Positions 1 through 7,940 of a DNA stretch of 13,578 nt are shown here, piece by piece; positions within the stretch are counted from its first letter, which is position 1; the number at the start of each line of letters is the position of its first letter. Made by a program: the position numbers and the translations under genes. The stretch spans positions 1 to 13,578 of the forward strand of contig JBILNK010000113.1 in NCBI GenBank assembly GCA_044375105.1, written 5' to 3'. A model generated the notes under the pieces. That model did not search any database and was not told the origin of the DNA. It saw only the letters and a list, made by a program, of their open reading frames with translations. This stretch comes from JBIKLM01 sp044375105 (GTDB lineage: Bacteria; Planctomycetota; UBA1135; GCA-002686595).

Positions 1-461
1 GCTGGGGAGCTGCGTCCCAAGCCTGCGGACCGATGCCAGGCCCCCCACAAACGCTGGGAGCCCGCTCCTTTATCGGCTGATCGTGCGAGCGCTAGCCAGG
101 GCCCTTTGGAGCGGAGCCTGGGCGCCGGAGGGATGGGTGCCCCACACGGGCAAAACCGGGGGACGCTCGCGGGCACAGGGGCTCGCCTCGCGCGGAATTT
201 AGGCTCGCTATGCGGTCCGGAAGGTCGTGGGCCATCGCCCGAGGCGCCGCAGCGGCGGCTGGGGCTCATCTCGCGCACCGCCACCCGCCGAGGAGGACCA
301 GCGCCTGGCCCCTGGCCGGCAGGCTTCGAAAGCCTCGGGCGCGGGGGGCTCGGGGGGCCCGGGCCTGCGTTGGTCCAGGGCGGCGCGAACGCTGGAAGCG
401 TGCGGCGTGGGCCTCGCCGGGGGCAGGCGGCGTTAGGCTCCCCCCAGCCCCGCTGACTCCC
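1..461. other. Upstream gap, no gene recognised
   Basis: No convincing coding region is visible here. Open frames exist on both strands, but they are low-complexity Arg/Gly/Pro/Ala translations of GC-rich DNA with no recognisable domain. The frame of the downstream carboxypeptidase stays open back to 210, but that extension is Arg/Ala-rich and does not resemble the family. A TAGGCT hexamer about 22 bases before the ATG at 462 could be a -10 element for the peptidase gene; this is weak. The left edge may hold a trimmed neighbour, but none could be identified. Confidence 0.5.
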
Positions 462-1970
462 ATGACCGTGGAAACCTCGACCCTGCTCGCCGACCTGGAG
501 CAGCGCTGCGCCGCGCTGCGGGACCTCGACCACCTGGGGGCGATCCTGGGCTGGGATCAGGAGGTGCTGATGCCCGCGGCCGCGGCCGAGAGCCGCGCCC
601 AATCCCTGGCGACCCTGGCGCGCATCACCCACGAGCGCAGCGTCGATCCGGCGCTGATCGGCCTGATCGGCGAGCTGCGCGCGCGCTCCGCGGAGCTCGA
701 ACCGGAGCAGCGCCGATCGGTCGAACTGGCCTGGAGGCGGGTGCGTCCAGCGAGCCAGATCCCCGCCGAGCTGGCGGCGGAATTCGCGCTGACCAGGGCG
801 CGGGCACTGGAGGCGTGGCGCGCCGCCCGCCAAGCGAGCGATTTCCAGGCCTTCCGGCCCTGGCTCGAGCAGCTCGTACAGCTCTCGCGTCGCATCGCCG
901 AAGCGACCCGCGAGCAGGGCGGGCTCTACGACGCCCTGCTCGACACCTATGAGCCCGGCGCCCGCAGCGCCGAGGTCCTGCCGCTGCTCGAACAGCTGGC
1001 GCTCTCGAGCGCCCCCTTGCTGGAGCGGGTGCGCGATGCCGAGCAGCCCGTGCGCACCAAGGTCGCTCGCCGTCGCTACGAGGTGCCCGAGCAGCAGGAC
1101 TTCGTGCTCGACGTGCTCGGCCGCATGGGGTTCGATTTCGAGCGCGGCCGCCTGGACCGCTCGACGCACCCCTTCTGCGGTGGCAACGGCCCCACGGACG
1201 TGCGCATGACCACGCGCTACGCCGAAAAGGACCTGCGCGTCGGCCTCTACGGGGCGATCCACGAAGCCGGGCATGGGCTCTACGAGCAGGGCCTCGACCC
1301 GGCGCGCGCGCGCTCGATCCTGGGCGGCGCGGTGTCCATGGCGATCCACGAGAGCCAGTCCAGGCTGTGGGAGAACCTGGTCGGGCGCAGCCGCGCCTTT
1401 TGGAAGTTCTGGTGGAAGCCGCTCAAGCGCCGCTTCCCCGCGGCCACGCACGGCTACAAGGCCGAGGACATGTGGCGCGCGGTCAACGCCATCGAGCCGA
1501 GCTTCATCCGCGTGGAAGCCGACGAGCTGACCTACAACCTGCATATCCTGCTCAGGACGCGGCTCGAGGAGCGCCTGATCTCGGGCGCGCTGGAGGTCGC
1601 CGACCTGCCCGAGGCCTGGAACCAAGGCCATCGCGAATTGCTTGGGTCAGAGGTCCCGAGCGACGCCCAGGGCTGCCTGCAGGACATCCACTGGTCGATG
1701 GGTTCTTTCGGGTATTTCCCGACCTACTCGCTCGGCAACCTCTATGCGGCCCAATTCATGGAAGCCGCCCGCGATCAGCTCGGCGACCTGGACGCCGCCT
1801 TCGCCGCCGGCGAGTTCCTGCCGCTGCGCCGCTGGCTGCAGCGCGAAATCCACCGCCAGGACCAGCTCGAAACCCCCGCCGAGCTGATCCAGCGCATCAC
1901 CGGCCGCCCCCTCGACGCCGCCGCCTGGGAACGCTCCATGACCCACAAGGTCGACGCGCTGCTGGCCTGA
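462..1970 (+). CDS. Metallocarboxypeptidase, family M32 (thermostable carboxypeptidase Taq-like)
   Basis: This is a zinc-dependent carboxypeptidase of 502 residues, a normal length for family M32. It should remove C-terminal residues from peptides with broad specificity in the cytoplasm; no signal peptide or membrane segment is seen. All the family motifs are present in order: HPF (236-238), DVRMT (246-250), the zinc motif HEAGH (267-271), HESQ with the third ligand Glu297 (296-299), IRVEAD (349-354) and GCLQDIHW (404-411). The C-terminus ends in a typical helical segment. I chose the ATG at 462 because the protein then begins at the family's usual N-terminal helix; an in-frame start at 210 would add 84 low-complexity residues. 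No clear Shine-Dalgarno sequence precedes it. The gene stands alone and converges on the M16 genes. Whether it shares peptide-degradation work with them is inference. Confidence 0.95.
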   Translation: MTVETSTLLADLEQRCAALRDLDHLGAILGWDQEVLMPAAAAESRAQSLATLARITHERSVDPALIGLIGELRARSAELEPEQRRSVELAWRRVRPASQIPAELAAEFALTRARALEAWRAARQASDFQAFRPWLEQLVQLSRRIAEATREQGGLYDALLDTYEPGARSAEVLPLLEQLALSSAPLLERVRDAEQPVRTKVARRRYEVPEQQDFVLDVLGRMGFDFERGRLDRSTHPFCGGNGPTDVRMTTRYAEKDLRVGLYGAIHEAGHGLYEQGLDPARARSILGGAVSMAIHESQSRLWENLVGRSRAFWKFWWKPLKRRFPAATHGYKAEDMWRAVNAIEPSFIRVEADELTYNLHILLRTRLEERLISGALEVADLPEAWNQGHRELLGSEVPSDAQGCLQDIHWSMGSFGYFPTYSLGNLYAAQFMEAARDQLGDLDAAFAAGEFLPLRRWLQREIHRQDQLETPAELIQRITGRPLDAAAWERSMTHKVDALLA

Positions 1971-1978
1971 GATGGTCG

Positions 1979-2032
1979 TCCTGGCCGCCCGCCCGCCGCG
2001 CGGGTCGGCGGGGCTCGGCGCGGCGGCCAGGA
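1979..2032. terminator. Nested stem-loop after the M32 peptidase gene
   Basis: An 11-bp perfect inverted repeat (TCCTGGCCGCC at 1979-1989 with its complement at 2022-2032) encloses a 7-bp perfect stem (CCCGCCG at 1992-1998 with 2006-2012, 7-base loop). It starts 8 bases after the stop codon and lies between convergent genes, so a transcription-ending or RNA 3'-end role fits. There is no adjacent T tract; the only one is eight Ts at 2056-2063, too far away for a classic intrinsic terminator. Confidence 0.5.
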
Positions 2033-2151
2033 ATGGTCGCTGCGGCCCAGAAGCATTTTTTTTGCGAAGCCGCGGCTCGAGCCCGCGAGCGATCGAGGGC
2101 CAGCGGCGCGCGCGCTGCTAGGCCGCCCGGGGAGGGCCGAAGGGGGCTCGC

Positions 2152-2175
2152 GGGTCCGGACGGGCGACCGGACCC
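2152..2175 (-). terminator. Stem-loop after the non-catalytic M16 gene
   Basis: GGGTCCGG (2152-2159) and CCGGACCC (2168-2175) form a perfect 8-bp stem with an 8-base loop, 12 bases beyond the stop codon of the minus-strand gene ending at 2188. Position and stability fit a 3'-end hairpin. No U-rich tract follows on the minus strand, so it is not a canonical intrinsic terminator. Confidence 0.45.
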
Positions 2176-2187
2176 GATCCGTGGATC

Positions 2188-3813
2188 TCAGGCCTTGCTG
2201 CGGCGGCGGGGCGCGCGCCGCGGCGTGAGCGCGGCCTGCTGAGCGTCCCGCAGCAGGTCCGGCAGACGCCGGGGGTCGATCGGGCCGCCGACGGTCAGGG
2301 AGAGGGCCTCTGGGTGCAGGTGGCGCTGGGCCACGGATTGGATCTGCTCGGCGCTGACGGCGGCGATGCGCGCCGGCAGGGTGGCCAGATCGTCCGCGGG
2401 CAGGCCGTAGCGGTGGGCCTGGACCATGTAGTGGGCGCGCCGGGCGGCGCGTTCGAAGCCCAGCACGAAGGAGCCGGTCAGGTACTGGCGGGCGAGGTCG
2501 AGCTCCTCCGGCAGGACCAGGTCGGCGCGGATGCGGGCGATCTCTTCGATGAAGCCGGTCAGGGCCTGGGAGAGCTTGTCCGGGGACGTCCCGATCGTCG
2601 CCAGGAACATGCCGGGCTGGACCCCGGCGGTGCCGTGCAGGTTGGCCTGCACCGAATAAGCCAGGCCCTCCTGATCCCGCAAGCGCTTGGAGATCCGATC
2701 GGTGAAGCCGGGCCCGGTGCCGAGGATGTGATCCATCACCAAGGCCGCCACGTAGTCCGGGTCGGAGCGCTTGATCCCCAGGTGACCCAAGCAGACCTGC
2801 ACCTGCTGGCGATCGGCCTGGAATCCGGCGGTGCGGCTCTCGAGCGGCGGGAAGTCGGGTCCCGGCAGCTCGATCGGTTCGCCGCGGCGCCAGCCCCGCA
2901 GGCGGCGCTCGAGGAAACGCCGGACGGACTCGCCCTGCACGTCGCCGCACACGGCGATCACGGCCCGCGCGGCGACCCAATGGTCGCGCTGATGGGCGTG
3001 GATGTGGGCCCGGCGAATCGCTCCGACGCTTTCGACCGTGCCGCGCTCGGAGCGCCCCAGCCAGTGCGAACCGTAGACCAGACGGCGGAACAGCTGGCCC
3101 GCTTGGGTGCGATGGTCGCGGCGCTCGACCTCCAGGCGCTGCAGCAGCCGGGCGCGCTGGCGTTCGACCTTGTCCTCCGGGTAGGTCGGGGCGAGCAGCA
3201 GCTCGCCGAGCAGATCCAGTAGCAGCTCCCAGGAGCCGCTGACGATCGATCCGGAGAGGCCCGAGGAGTCGCCGGAGAGGCTGCCGCCCTCGGGTTCGAG
3301 CAGGTCGGCGAGCTGCTCCTCGGTGTGCTGCTCGGTGCCTTCGCTGGCCAGCGCCCCGGCCAGGAAAGCCGTGCCTTCCAGACCGGCCGGGTCGAGCGCC
3401 AGGCCGCCGCGCATGTGGACTTGGGCCGCGGTGATCGGCGCGCCGGGGCGCGGGGAGACCAGCAGGATGGCCCCGCAGGAGAGCTCGTAGCGCTCGATCG
3501 GCAGGTCGAGGCGCAGGCGGCTGGCGGGCATCGGCGCCGCCGCGGCAGCGGCCGCCTTCGAGCGTCCGGCGCGGACCTGCGGGCTGCCGGAGAGACGCTG
3601 GGGGCTGCTGCTCGGTCCCTGCGGGCCTGTGGGGTCGGCCTTGGTGGCCTTGGCGCTGCGGGCCGTCCTGGCCTGCTTGGCGAGCTTGGCGGCTTTCCCG
3701 GCCTTGCCGGACTTGGCCGGCAGCGCGCCCGTTCGGAGCGGCCGGGAGGGACCGCGCGGCTGGGCGGCGGCGGAGCGGGAAGCGTTGGAGCGCGGCGGGG
3801 CTTGCTTGGGCAT
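2188..3813 (-). CDS. M16 family peptidase subunit, non-catalytic (zinc motif lost)
   Basis: This 541-residue protein has the two-halved M16 (insulinase/PqqL/processing peptidase) fold from about residue 100 to 520. Where active members have HxxEH followed by MxFKGT, it has AFLAG (149-153) then ALASEGT, so all three zinc/catalytic residues are gone. It keeps the C-terminal-half Arg/Tyr pair in RLRDQEGLAYSV (Arg379, Tyr386), which in known heterodimeric bacterial M16 peptidases holds the substrate. It is therefore probably the partner of the catalytic subunit at 4253-5947. Residues 1-94 are a Lys/Ala/Arg/Ser/Pro-rich low-complexity tail without a signal peptide. The ATG at 3813 lacks a clear ribosome binding site; Met95 (ATG at 3531) is an alternative start that would remove the tail. 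Unlike typical pairs, the two genes are 439 bases apart. Confidence 0.88.
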   Translation of the reverse strand: MPKQAPPRSNASRSAAAQPRGPSRPLRTGALPAKSGKAGKAAKLAKQARTARSAKATKADPTGPQGPSSSPQRLSGSPQVRAGRSKAAAAAAAPMPASRLRLDLPIERYELSCGAILLVSPRPGAPITAAQVHMRGGLALDPAGLEGTAFLAGALASEGTEQHTEEQLADLLEPEGGSLSGDSSGLSGSIVSGSWELLLDLLGELLLAPTYPEDKVERQRARLLQRLEVERRDHRTQAGQLFRRLVYGSHWLGRSERGTVESVGAIRRAHIHAHQRDHWVAARAVIAVCGDVQGESVRRFLERRLRGWRRGEPIELPGPDFPPLESRTAGFQADRQQVQVCLGHLGIKRSDPDYVAALVMDHILGTGPGFTDRISKRLRDQEGLAYSVQANLHGTAGVQPGMFLATIGTSPDKLSQALTGFIEEIARIRADLVLPEELDLARQYLTGSFVLGFERAARRAHYMVQAHRYGLPADDLATLPARIAAVSAEQIQSVAQRHLHPEALSLTVGGPIDPRRLPDLLRDAQQAALTPRRAPRRRSKA

Positions 3814-4252
3814 GGTCGAAAAACTCGGACGCCGCGTGGGGGCGGTTGGCGGTCCGGGTGGATCTGGAGGGCGTCTGGATCGGGCGGGGCGCGGCTGGCG
3901 CCGATCGCCGATGGGGGCTTCGGTCGAGCGGACCGGGCACGGGCGATGGTTGGCCCTCGAGGGAGGCCCTGGTGGCGTGGCTTGGCCGCAGGAGGGGCCG
4001 GGCGATGCGGGGCGCGGCGCGGGCAGCGGGCGCTCCCGGCAGAGGGCCCAGGGAGCACCGGCTTGGAGGGCTGGGGCGAGCGCGGCCGCCCCTCGCGAGG
4101 CGAACGCCGGGCACCGAGGGGCTGCTTCGGCGTCGCGCGGGCAGCCCGAGGCGGCCGTCCCCAGCCGCTCTCGCCGCCGGATGGCAGCCCGAAGGCGTGC
4201 GGACAGCCGGCAGCGACGGCTCGAGCTGGGCCCGAGGCTTGCGGCCGGTTCC
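3814..4252. other. Gap between the two M16 genes
   Basis: No gene is recognised in these 439 bases. The end near 4253 holds the structured repeat at 4173-4238. The rest is GC-rich with short palindromes and no clear -35/-10 pair on the minus strand. Long open frames crossing it are low-complexity shadows. Such a gap between partner subunits is unusual and may contain the promoter or leader of the downstream subunit gene. Confidence 0.5.
4173..4238 (-). repeat. Copy 1 of a 66-nt two-hairpin 3' element
   Basis: Read on the minus strand, this stretch starts 14 bases after the stop codon of the catalytic M16 gene. It aligns without gaps to 8395-8460, which follows manA: about 47 of 66 positions match, including 21 of the last 23. 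It folds into hairpin 1 (4220-4236, CTCGGGC / GCTCGAG, 3-base loop) and hairpin 2 (4173-4188, GCTGCC / GGCGGC, loop ATCC). Each hairpin has one G-U pair where the manA copy has G-C, so pairing is kept. A small GCC-TTCG-GGC hairpin partly overlaps hairpin 2. Function is unknown; a 3'-end, RNA stability or termination role is inferred from position. Confidence 0.5.
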
Positions 4253-5947
4253 TCAGTCGTCCTGGTCGATTTCCTCGCCCGAGCCCGCAGGTTCGGCGGC
4301 GCCGCCCTCGGAAGCGGGCGCGCCGGAGGCAGGCAGGCTCCAGCCGACGACCCGGCGGGCGGGCCGCAGCAGGCGGCTCGCCACTTCGCTCAGCGTCCGA
4401 GCGTCGACCAACGCATGGCGCACGCCGCCGTCGAGAGCATGGGTCCAATCCACGTCGACCGCCCAGCTGCCGAGTTCTTCGGCCAGGTCGCTGGTGGTCT
4501 CGGCGTCGTGGGCCTCGCTGGCCTTCAGCATGCGCCGCGCGCGGTCCAGCTCCGCTTCGCTGGGCGGCTCCTCGAACAGCCGGTTCAATTCGGCGTCGAT
4601 GGCCGCTTCGAGGGTCGCGGGCTCGACCCCCTCGCGGCACTGGGCCTGCAGCCAGAAGGCGCCGTCCTCGACACGCGAATCGTTGTAAGCGCTCACGGAG
4701 GTCGCCAGGGCGCCATCCAGAACCAAGCGGCGCTGGAGCCTTGAATTGCGGCCCGAGGTCAACAGCACCACGATCAGGTCGAGCGCGTAGTCATCGGGGC
4801 TGCCCGCGGGAGCGGCACGCCAGGCCATGCACAGGCGCTTGGCCGGATCGGGCCAGCGCATCTCCAGGCGTTGCTCGCCGAAGGGCTCCTCGGCCGGAGG
4901 GCGCAGCGCGCTGCGCGGCGCCACGGCATCCATGGTTTCGATCGCATCGGCTGCTGCGGCGGCGCCGCTCGCGCCGCGGCGGCCCCGGCGCGGGCCGCGC
5001 TCGTTCGGGCTTTGCAGACCCAGACCCCCGAAGTGGGTCTCCGCGCGCTGGAAGGCCTCCTTGGGATCCACGTCGCCGCAGATCAGCAGCGTCGCGTTGC
5101 GCGGATGGTAGAAGCGGCGGTAATGGGCGCGCATGGAGTCCGGCGTCATGCCGCGCAGCGTGTCCGGGAAGCCGATGATCGGGCGGCCGTAGGGATGGCG
5201 CCCGAACAGGCGCGCTTCGACGCGTCGGCCGAGCACGCGCCAGGGCTCGTCTTCGCCCATGGCCAGCTCCTCCAGCACCACCTCGCGCTCCGAGGCGAAT
5301 TCGGCCGGATCGAGCAGCAGGTGGCGCATGCGGTCCGATTCGAGCACCAGGGCCTCCTCCCAACGGTCGCTGGAGAACTCGTACCAGTAGCCGGTGTGGT
5401 CGTAGCCGGTGAAGGCGTTGTTTTGGCCCCCCAGGGTGGCGGTGCGCTGATCGATCGAGCCCTTGCCGAAGCGCGGCGTGCCCTTGAACATCATGTGTTC
5501 GAGGAAGTGCGAAACCCCGGCCTCGGTCTCGCGCTCGTCGACCGCGCCGACGCGATAGAAGAGGATCACGGAAACGACCGGGTCGCGGTGGCGCTCGGCC
5601 AGCAGCACGCGCAGGCCGTTGTCGAGCCGGCGCTCATGGATCAGCGCGCCGCCGCGCTCGGCCAAGGGCGCCGCCGCCGCCGTCCGCTTGGGAGCGCGGA
5701 CGCGGGACGCTTTCGCGGCGGTTCTTGCGGAGGATGTGGCGGCCGGCTCCACGGCGGCCTGGGTGCGGCCCCGAACCGCTGCTCGGGCGGAGGTCTTGGA
5801 AGAGCCCGCCTGGCGCGAGCGAGCGCTCGCGCCGCGGCCGCCCGCCTCGGCCTGGCTAGCGGTCCCCGCGCGAGCGTGCCGCGGCTTCTTCGGCGCACGC
5901 TGGGGGGAGGCTTTGGCTTGGGCGGCGACGGGGAGTTTGCGGGGCAT
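4253..5947 (-). CDS. M16 family zinc metallopeptidase, catalytic subunit
   Basis: This 564-residue protein has the M16 N-terminal peptidase domain at about 103-310 and the C-terminal M16 half at about 355-535. The inverted zinc motif is intact: HFLEH (147-151), with the distal glutamate ligand in VVLEELAM (Glu227, 76 residues beyond the second His). The GQNNAFTGYDHT segment and HPYGRPIIG are also typical. At the place of the Arg/Tyr substrate-binding pair it reads Val409 and Thr416 (LVLDGALATSV), so that pair is missing. This complements the neighbour at 2188-3813 and suggests an obligate heterodimer. Residues 1-98 are an Ala/Arg/Lys/Ser-rich tail. Residues about 318-352 are a low-complexity linker between the halves. 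The ATG at 5947 is the only Met before the domain; GTG (Val66) and TTG (Leu95) starts are alternatives. No signal peptide is apparent. Confidence 0.92.
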   Translation of the reverse strand: MPRKLPVAAQAKASPQRAPKKPRHARAGTASQAEAGGRGASARSRQAGSSKTSARAAVRGRTQAAVEPAATSSARTAAKASRVRAPKRTAAAAPLAERGGALIHERRLDNGLRVLLAERHRDPVVSVILFYRVGAVDERETEAGVSHFLEHMMFKGTPRFGKGSIDQRTATLGGQNNAFTGYDHTGYWYEFSSDRWEEALVLESDRMRHLLLDPAEFASEREVVLEELAMGEDEPWRVLGRRVEARLFGRHPYGRPIIGFPDTLRGMTPDSMRAHYRRFYHPRNATLLICGDVDPKEAFQRAETHFGGLGLQSPNERGPRRGRRGASGAAAAADAIETMDAVAPRSALRPPAEEPFGEQRLEMRWPDPAKRLCMAWRAAPAGSPDDYALDLIVVLLTSGRNSRLQRRLVLDGALATSVSAYNDSRVEDGAFWLQAQCREGVEPATLEAAIDAELNRLFEEPPSEAELDRARRMLKASEAHDAETTSDLAEELGSWAVDVDWTHALDGGVRHALVDARTLSEVASRLLRPARRVVGWSLPASGAPASEGGAAEPAGSGEEIDQDD

Positions 5948-6311
5948 GGTCTCTTGAGCGGAGGGAACGCGGCCGCGCGGGCGGCCGCGGGCCGCGGGCG
6001 CGGGCATCCTGGCCGGGTTGGTCCGGGGCGTTGGAATGCGGATCCGCGGGGTCGGCGAATGCCGGTCCCGCCCGGGATCTCCAGGGGCCGCCGATCGCTG
6101 TGGATCGGCCCCACACTGTGACAAAAGCAGGGCCTGCCGCAGCAGACGCTGTCGCCGCCCGCGGGCCTTTGCGGCGGCGGCTGCGGCGGATCGGGATCCG
6201 GGCAGGAGCCCGCCCACGTGTCGAAGACGCGCCGCCCTTGGACACCGGGCAGGTCCGGGACGCCGAAGGCTCCGCCCGTGGAGGGGACTGGGCGCGCGCC
6301 CGAACCGCCCC
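5948..6311. other. Gap between rluB-like gene and catalytic M16 gene
   Basis: No gene is recognised in these 364 bases. A minus-strand TTGTCA (6119-6124) resembles a -35 box, but no matching -10 lies 16-18 bases on. A 12-base perfect palindrome, GGGCGCGCGCCC (6290-6301), sits 10 bases after the pseudouridine synthase stop and could form a small hairpin. An inverted repeat at 6090-6109 is listed separately. Frames open through the gap are Arg/Pro/Ala-rich and look spurious. Confidence 0.45.
6090..6109. repeat. Inverted repeat upstream of the catalytic M16 gene
   Basis: GCCGATC and GATCGGC form a perfect 7-bp inverted repeat around a 6-base centre, about 143 bases upstream of the ATG at 5947. 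It lies just downstream, in the minus direction, of the -35-like TTGTCA. It could be an operator or a leader hairpin. There is no direct evidence for either. Confidence 0.3.
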
Positions 6312-7940
6312 TCAGCGCCGGCCGCCGCGCGCCGGGCCGCGGCCGGAGCGAGCGCCCTTGGCGGGACGACCGCCCGGCGCCTGCTCGCGTGAGCGGCCCG
6401 CTTGGCTGCGCGGGCCGCGGCTGGTGTCGACCAGCTTGCGCCCGGGCTCCTGCCAGCCCAGCTCGCGGCGGGCGCGCTCGCCCGGGGACTCCCCGGGGCG
6501 TCGCTCGGCCTTGGCCGTCGGCTGTGCCTTGGAGCCAGGCCGGCGCCCGCCTGCCCGCCCGCCCGCGCCGACGCCGCGGTCCCGGCCCGTCGAGGCCTTG
6601 GACCGCGGACCCCGGCCGCGCTCGCCGGCCAGTGCAGCGCCTTGGCCGGTGCCGCCGGCTCGGGAACTGGCCGGACGCCGGGGTCCCCGACCCCGCGCCG
6701 CGCGGGGCTCGTCGGCCGCCTCGGACGGGGTCTCCCCGCCTCGCTGCGATGCGCCTCCCTCCGGCTCGAAGTCCTCGGCTTCCAGGCCGGGTCGGTCCTG
6801 AAACAGAGGATGGGGGAGCGCGCGGCGGGGCTCTTCGGTCTCGACCTCGTCCACGACCCCGCGGGGCCGCGGAGCGCGCTTGGGCGAGCGCCTCGGCGCA
6901 CGGCCCGAGCCCTCCTCGCCCCGGCCCTCGGCAACGCGGGCCCCACCGTCCACCTCGACCGCGCGGCGACCGCGGTCGGTGCGCAGCCCGCGCCGATGCG
7001 GAGGCTTGGGCAGCTTGCCGGCCGCCAGCAGGGCGGCCCGCTGGACCGGATCGGCGGCGGCCAGCAGCTCTTGGACCTCCTGCCGGGTCAGCGGACGCCA
7101 GCGTCCGATCTTGAGCCCGCGGTCGGTCAGGTGCGCGATGCGCACCCGCTTCAGGTCGACCACCTTGTAGCCCAGGTTGGCGAATACCCGCCGCACCTCG
7201 CGGTTCTTGCCCTCCTGCAGGGTCACCTCGAGCCGGGTCTGCACATGGCTCCGCTGCAGCACGACCACGCGCGCCCCCGCGGTCTTGCCCTCCGCCAGGT
7301 AGACGCCCTCGCGGATGCGCTGCACCGCGTCGTCCTCCATGCGCCCGCGCAGCTTGACCAGGTAGGTTTTGGTCACGGCGAAGCGCGGATGCATGATCCG
7401 GTGCGCGAAGTCGCCGTCGTTGGTCAGGATCAGCAGGCCGGTGGTTTCTTCGTCCAGGCGGCCGACCGTGAAGATGCGGCCCTTTTCGGGGTCCGTGATC
7501 AGGTCGATGGCACGGGCGCGCGCCTCGCGCTCGTCGCTGGTGCAAACCACCCCCGAAGGCTTGTTCATCAGGTAGTAGCGCGGGCGGATGCCAGCGGGCT
7601 TGAGCAGCACCCCCTCGACCTCGATGCGCTGCGACACGGGGTCGATGCGCGTTCCGAGCTCGGTGCAGGATTTGCCATCGACCCACACCTGGCCGCTCAG
7701 GATCAACTCATCGCAGCGCCGCCGCGAGCCGAGGCCGTGGGAAGCCAGGTACTTGTTGAGGCGCTGCGGCTCGCCCGAGTTCGGCTCCCCTGTGCCGGCT
7801 TGCGGGGCGGCGGCCAGGTCGGCGGCGGTCAGGGGCTCGCGGAGCTCGCCGCGCGGCCTTGCGCGGGATTTCTTGGGACGGGGCGCGGGGGCCCGGTCCT
7901 GCGGGTCGCGGCTCTCACGAGCAGGGCGACGTTGGGTCAT
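6312..7940 (-). CDS. rRNA pseudouridine synthase, RsuA/RluB family, with long basic C-terminal tail
   Basis: The 542-residue product should convert a uridine in rRNA to pseudouridine. It has an S4 RNA-binding domain at about 59-105 (RLNKYLASHGLGSRR) and then the catalytic domain with GRLDEETTGLLILTNDGD, where Asp163 is the catalytic aspartate. The RsuA/RluB-type C-terminal signature EGKNREVRRVFANLGYKVV follows at 243-261. The family core ends near 315; the last about 230 residues are Arg/Gly/Ala/Pro/Glu-rich low complexity, far longer than the basic tail of E. coli RluB. The first 58 residues are also basic and disordered. The ATG at 7940 is supported by AGGA five bases upstream; the frame stays open to 8414 but that stretch is not protein-like. 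RluB (23S rRNA, peptidyl-transferase region) is the likeliest subtype, but RsuA or RluE/F types cannot be excluded by eye. Confidence 0.92.
   Translation of the reverse strand: MTQRRPARESRDPQDRAPAPRPKKSRARPRGELREPLTAADLAAAPQAGTGEPNSGEPQRLNKYLASHGLGSRRRCDELILSGQVWVDGKSCTELGTRIDPVSQRIEVEGVLLKPAGIRPRYYLMNKPSGVVCTSDEREARARAIDLITDPEKGRIFTVGRLDEETTGLLILTNDGDFAHRIMHPRFAVTKTYLVKLRGRMEDDAVQRIREGVYLAEGKTAGARVVVLQRSHVQTRLEVTLQEGKNREVRRVFANLGYKVVDLKRVRIAHLTDRGLKIGRWRPLTRQEVQELLAAADPVQRAALLAAGKLPKPPHRRGLRTDRGRRAVEVDGGARVAEGRGEEGSGRAPRRSPKRAPRPRGVVDEVETEEPRRALPHPLFQDRPGLEAEDFEPEGGASQRGGETPSEAADEPRAARGRGPRRPASSRAGGTGQGAALAGERGRGPRSKASTGRDRGVGAGGRAGGRRPGSKAQPTAKAERRPGESPGERARRELGWQEPGRKLVDTSRGPRSQAGRSREQAPGGRPAKGARSGRGPARGGRR

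Noticed and set aside
46..71. Minus-strand AAAGGAG at 65-71 as the ribosome binding site of a gene leaving the left edge
   Set aside because: The nearest possible starts (TTG at 50, GTG at 48) are 14-16 bases away, too far, and only about 16 codons remain, so no product can be judged.
210..461. Longer N-terminus for the M32 peptidase from an ATG at 210
   Set aside because: The extra 84 residues are Arg/Ala/Pro-rich and unlike the family. The ATG at 462 gives the expected length and zinc-motif position.
2056..2063. Eight-T run as an intrinsic terminator of the M32 gene
   Set aside because: No strong hairpin abuts it. The good stem ends 24 bases earlier, and the nearer GGTCG/CGGCC stem is weak and eight bases away.
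6119..6124. TTGTCA as a -35 box for the catalytic M16 gene
   Set aside because: No -10-like hexamer occurs at 16-18 bases, and the site is about 170 bases from the start codon.
5856..6245. Minus-strand small ORF across the start of the catalytic M16 gene
   Set aside because: It overlaps the N-terminal coding region of the M16 gene in another frame, starts with GTG without a ribosome binding site, and has an Arg/Pro-rich product.
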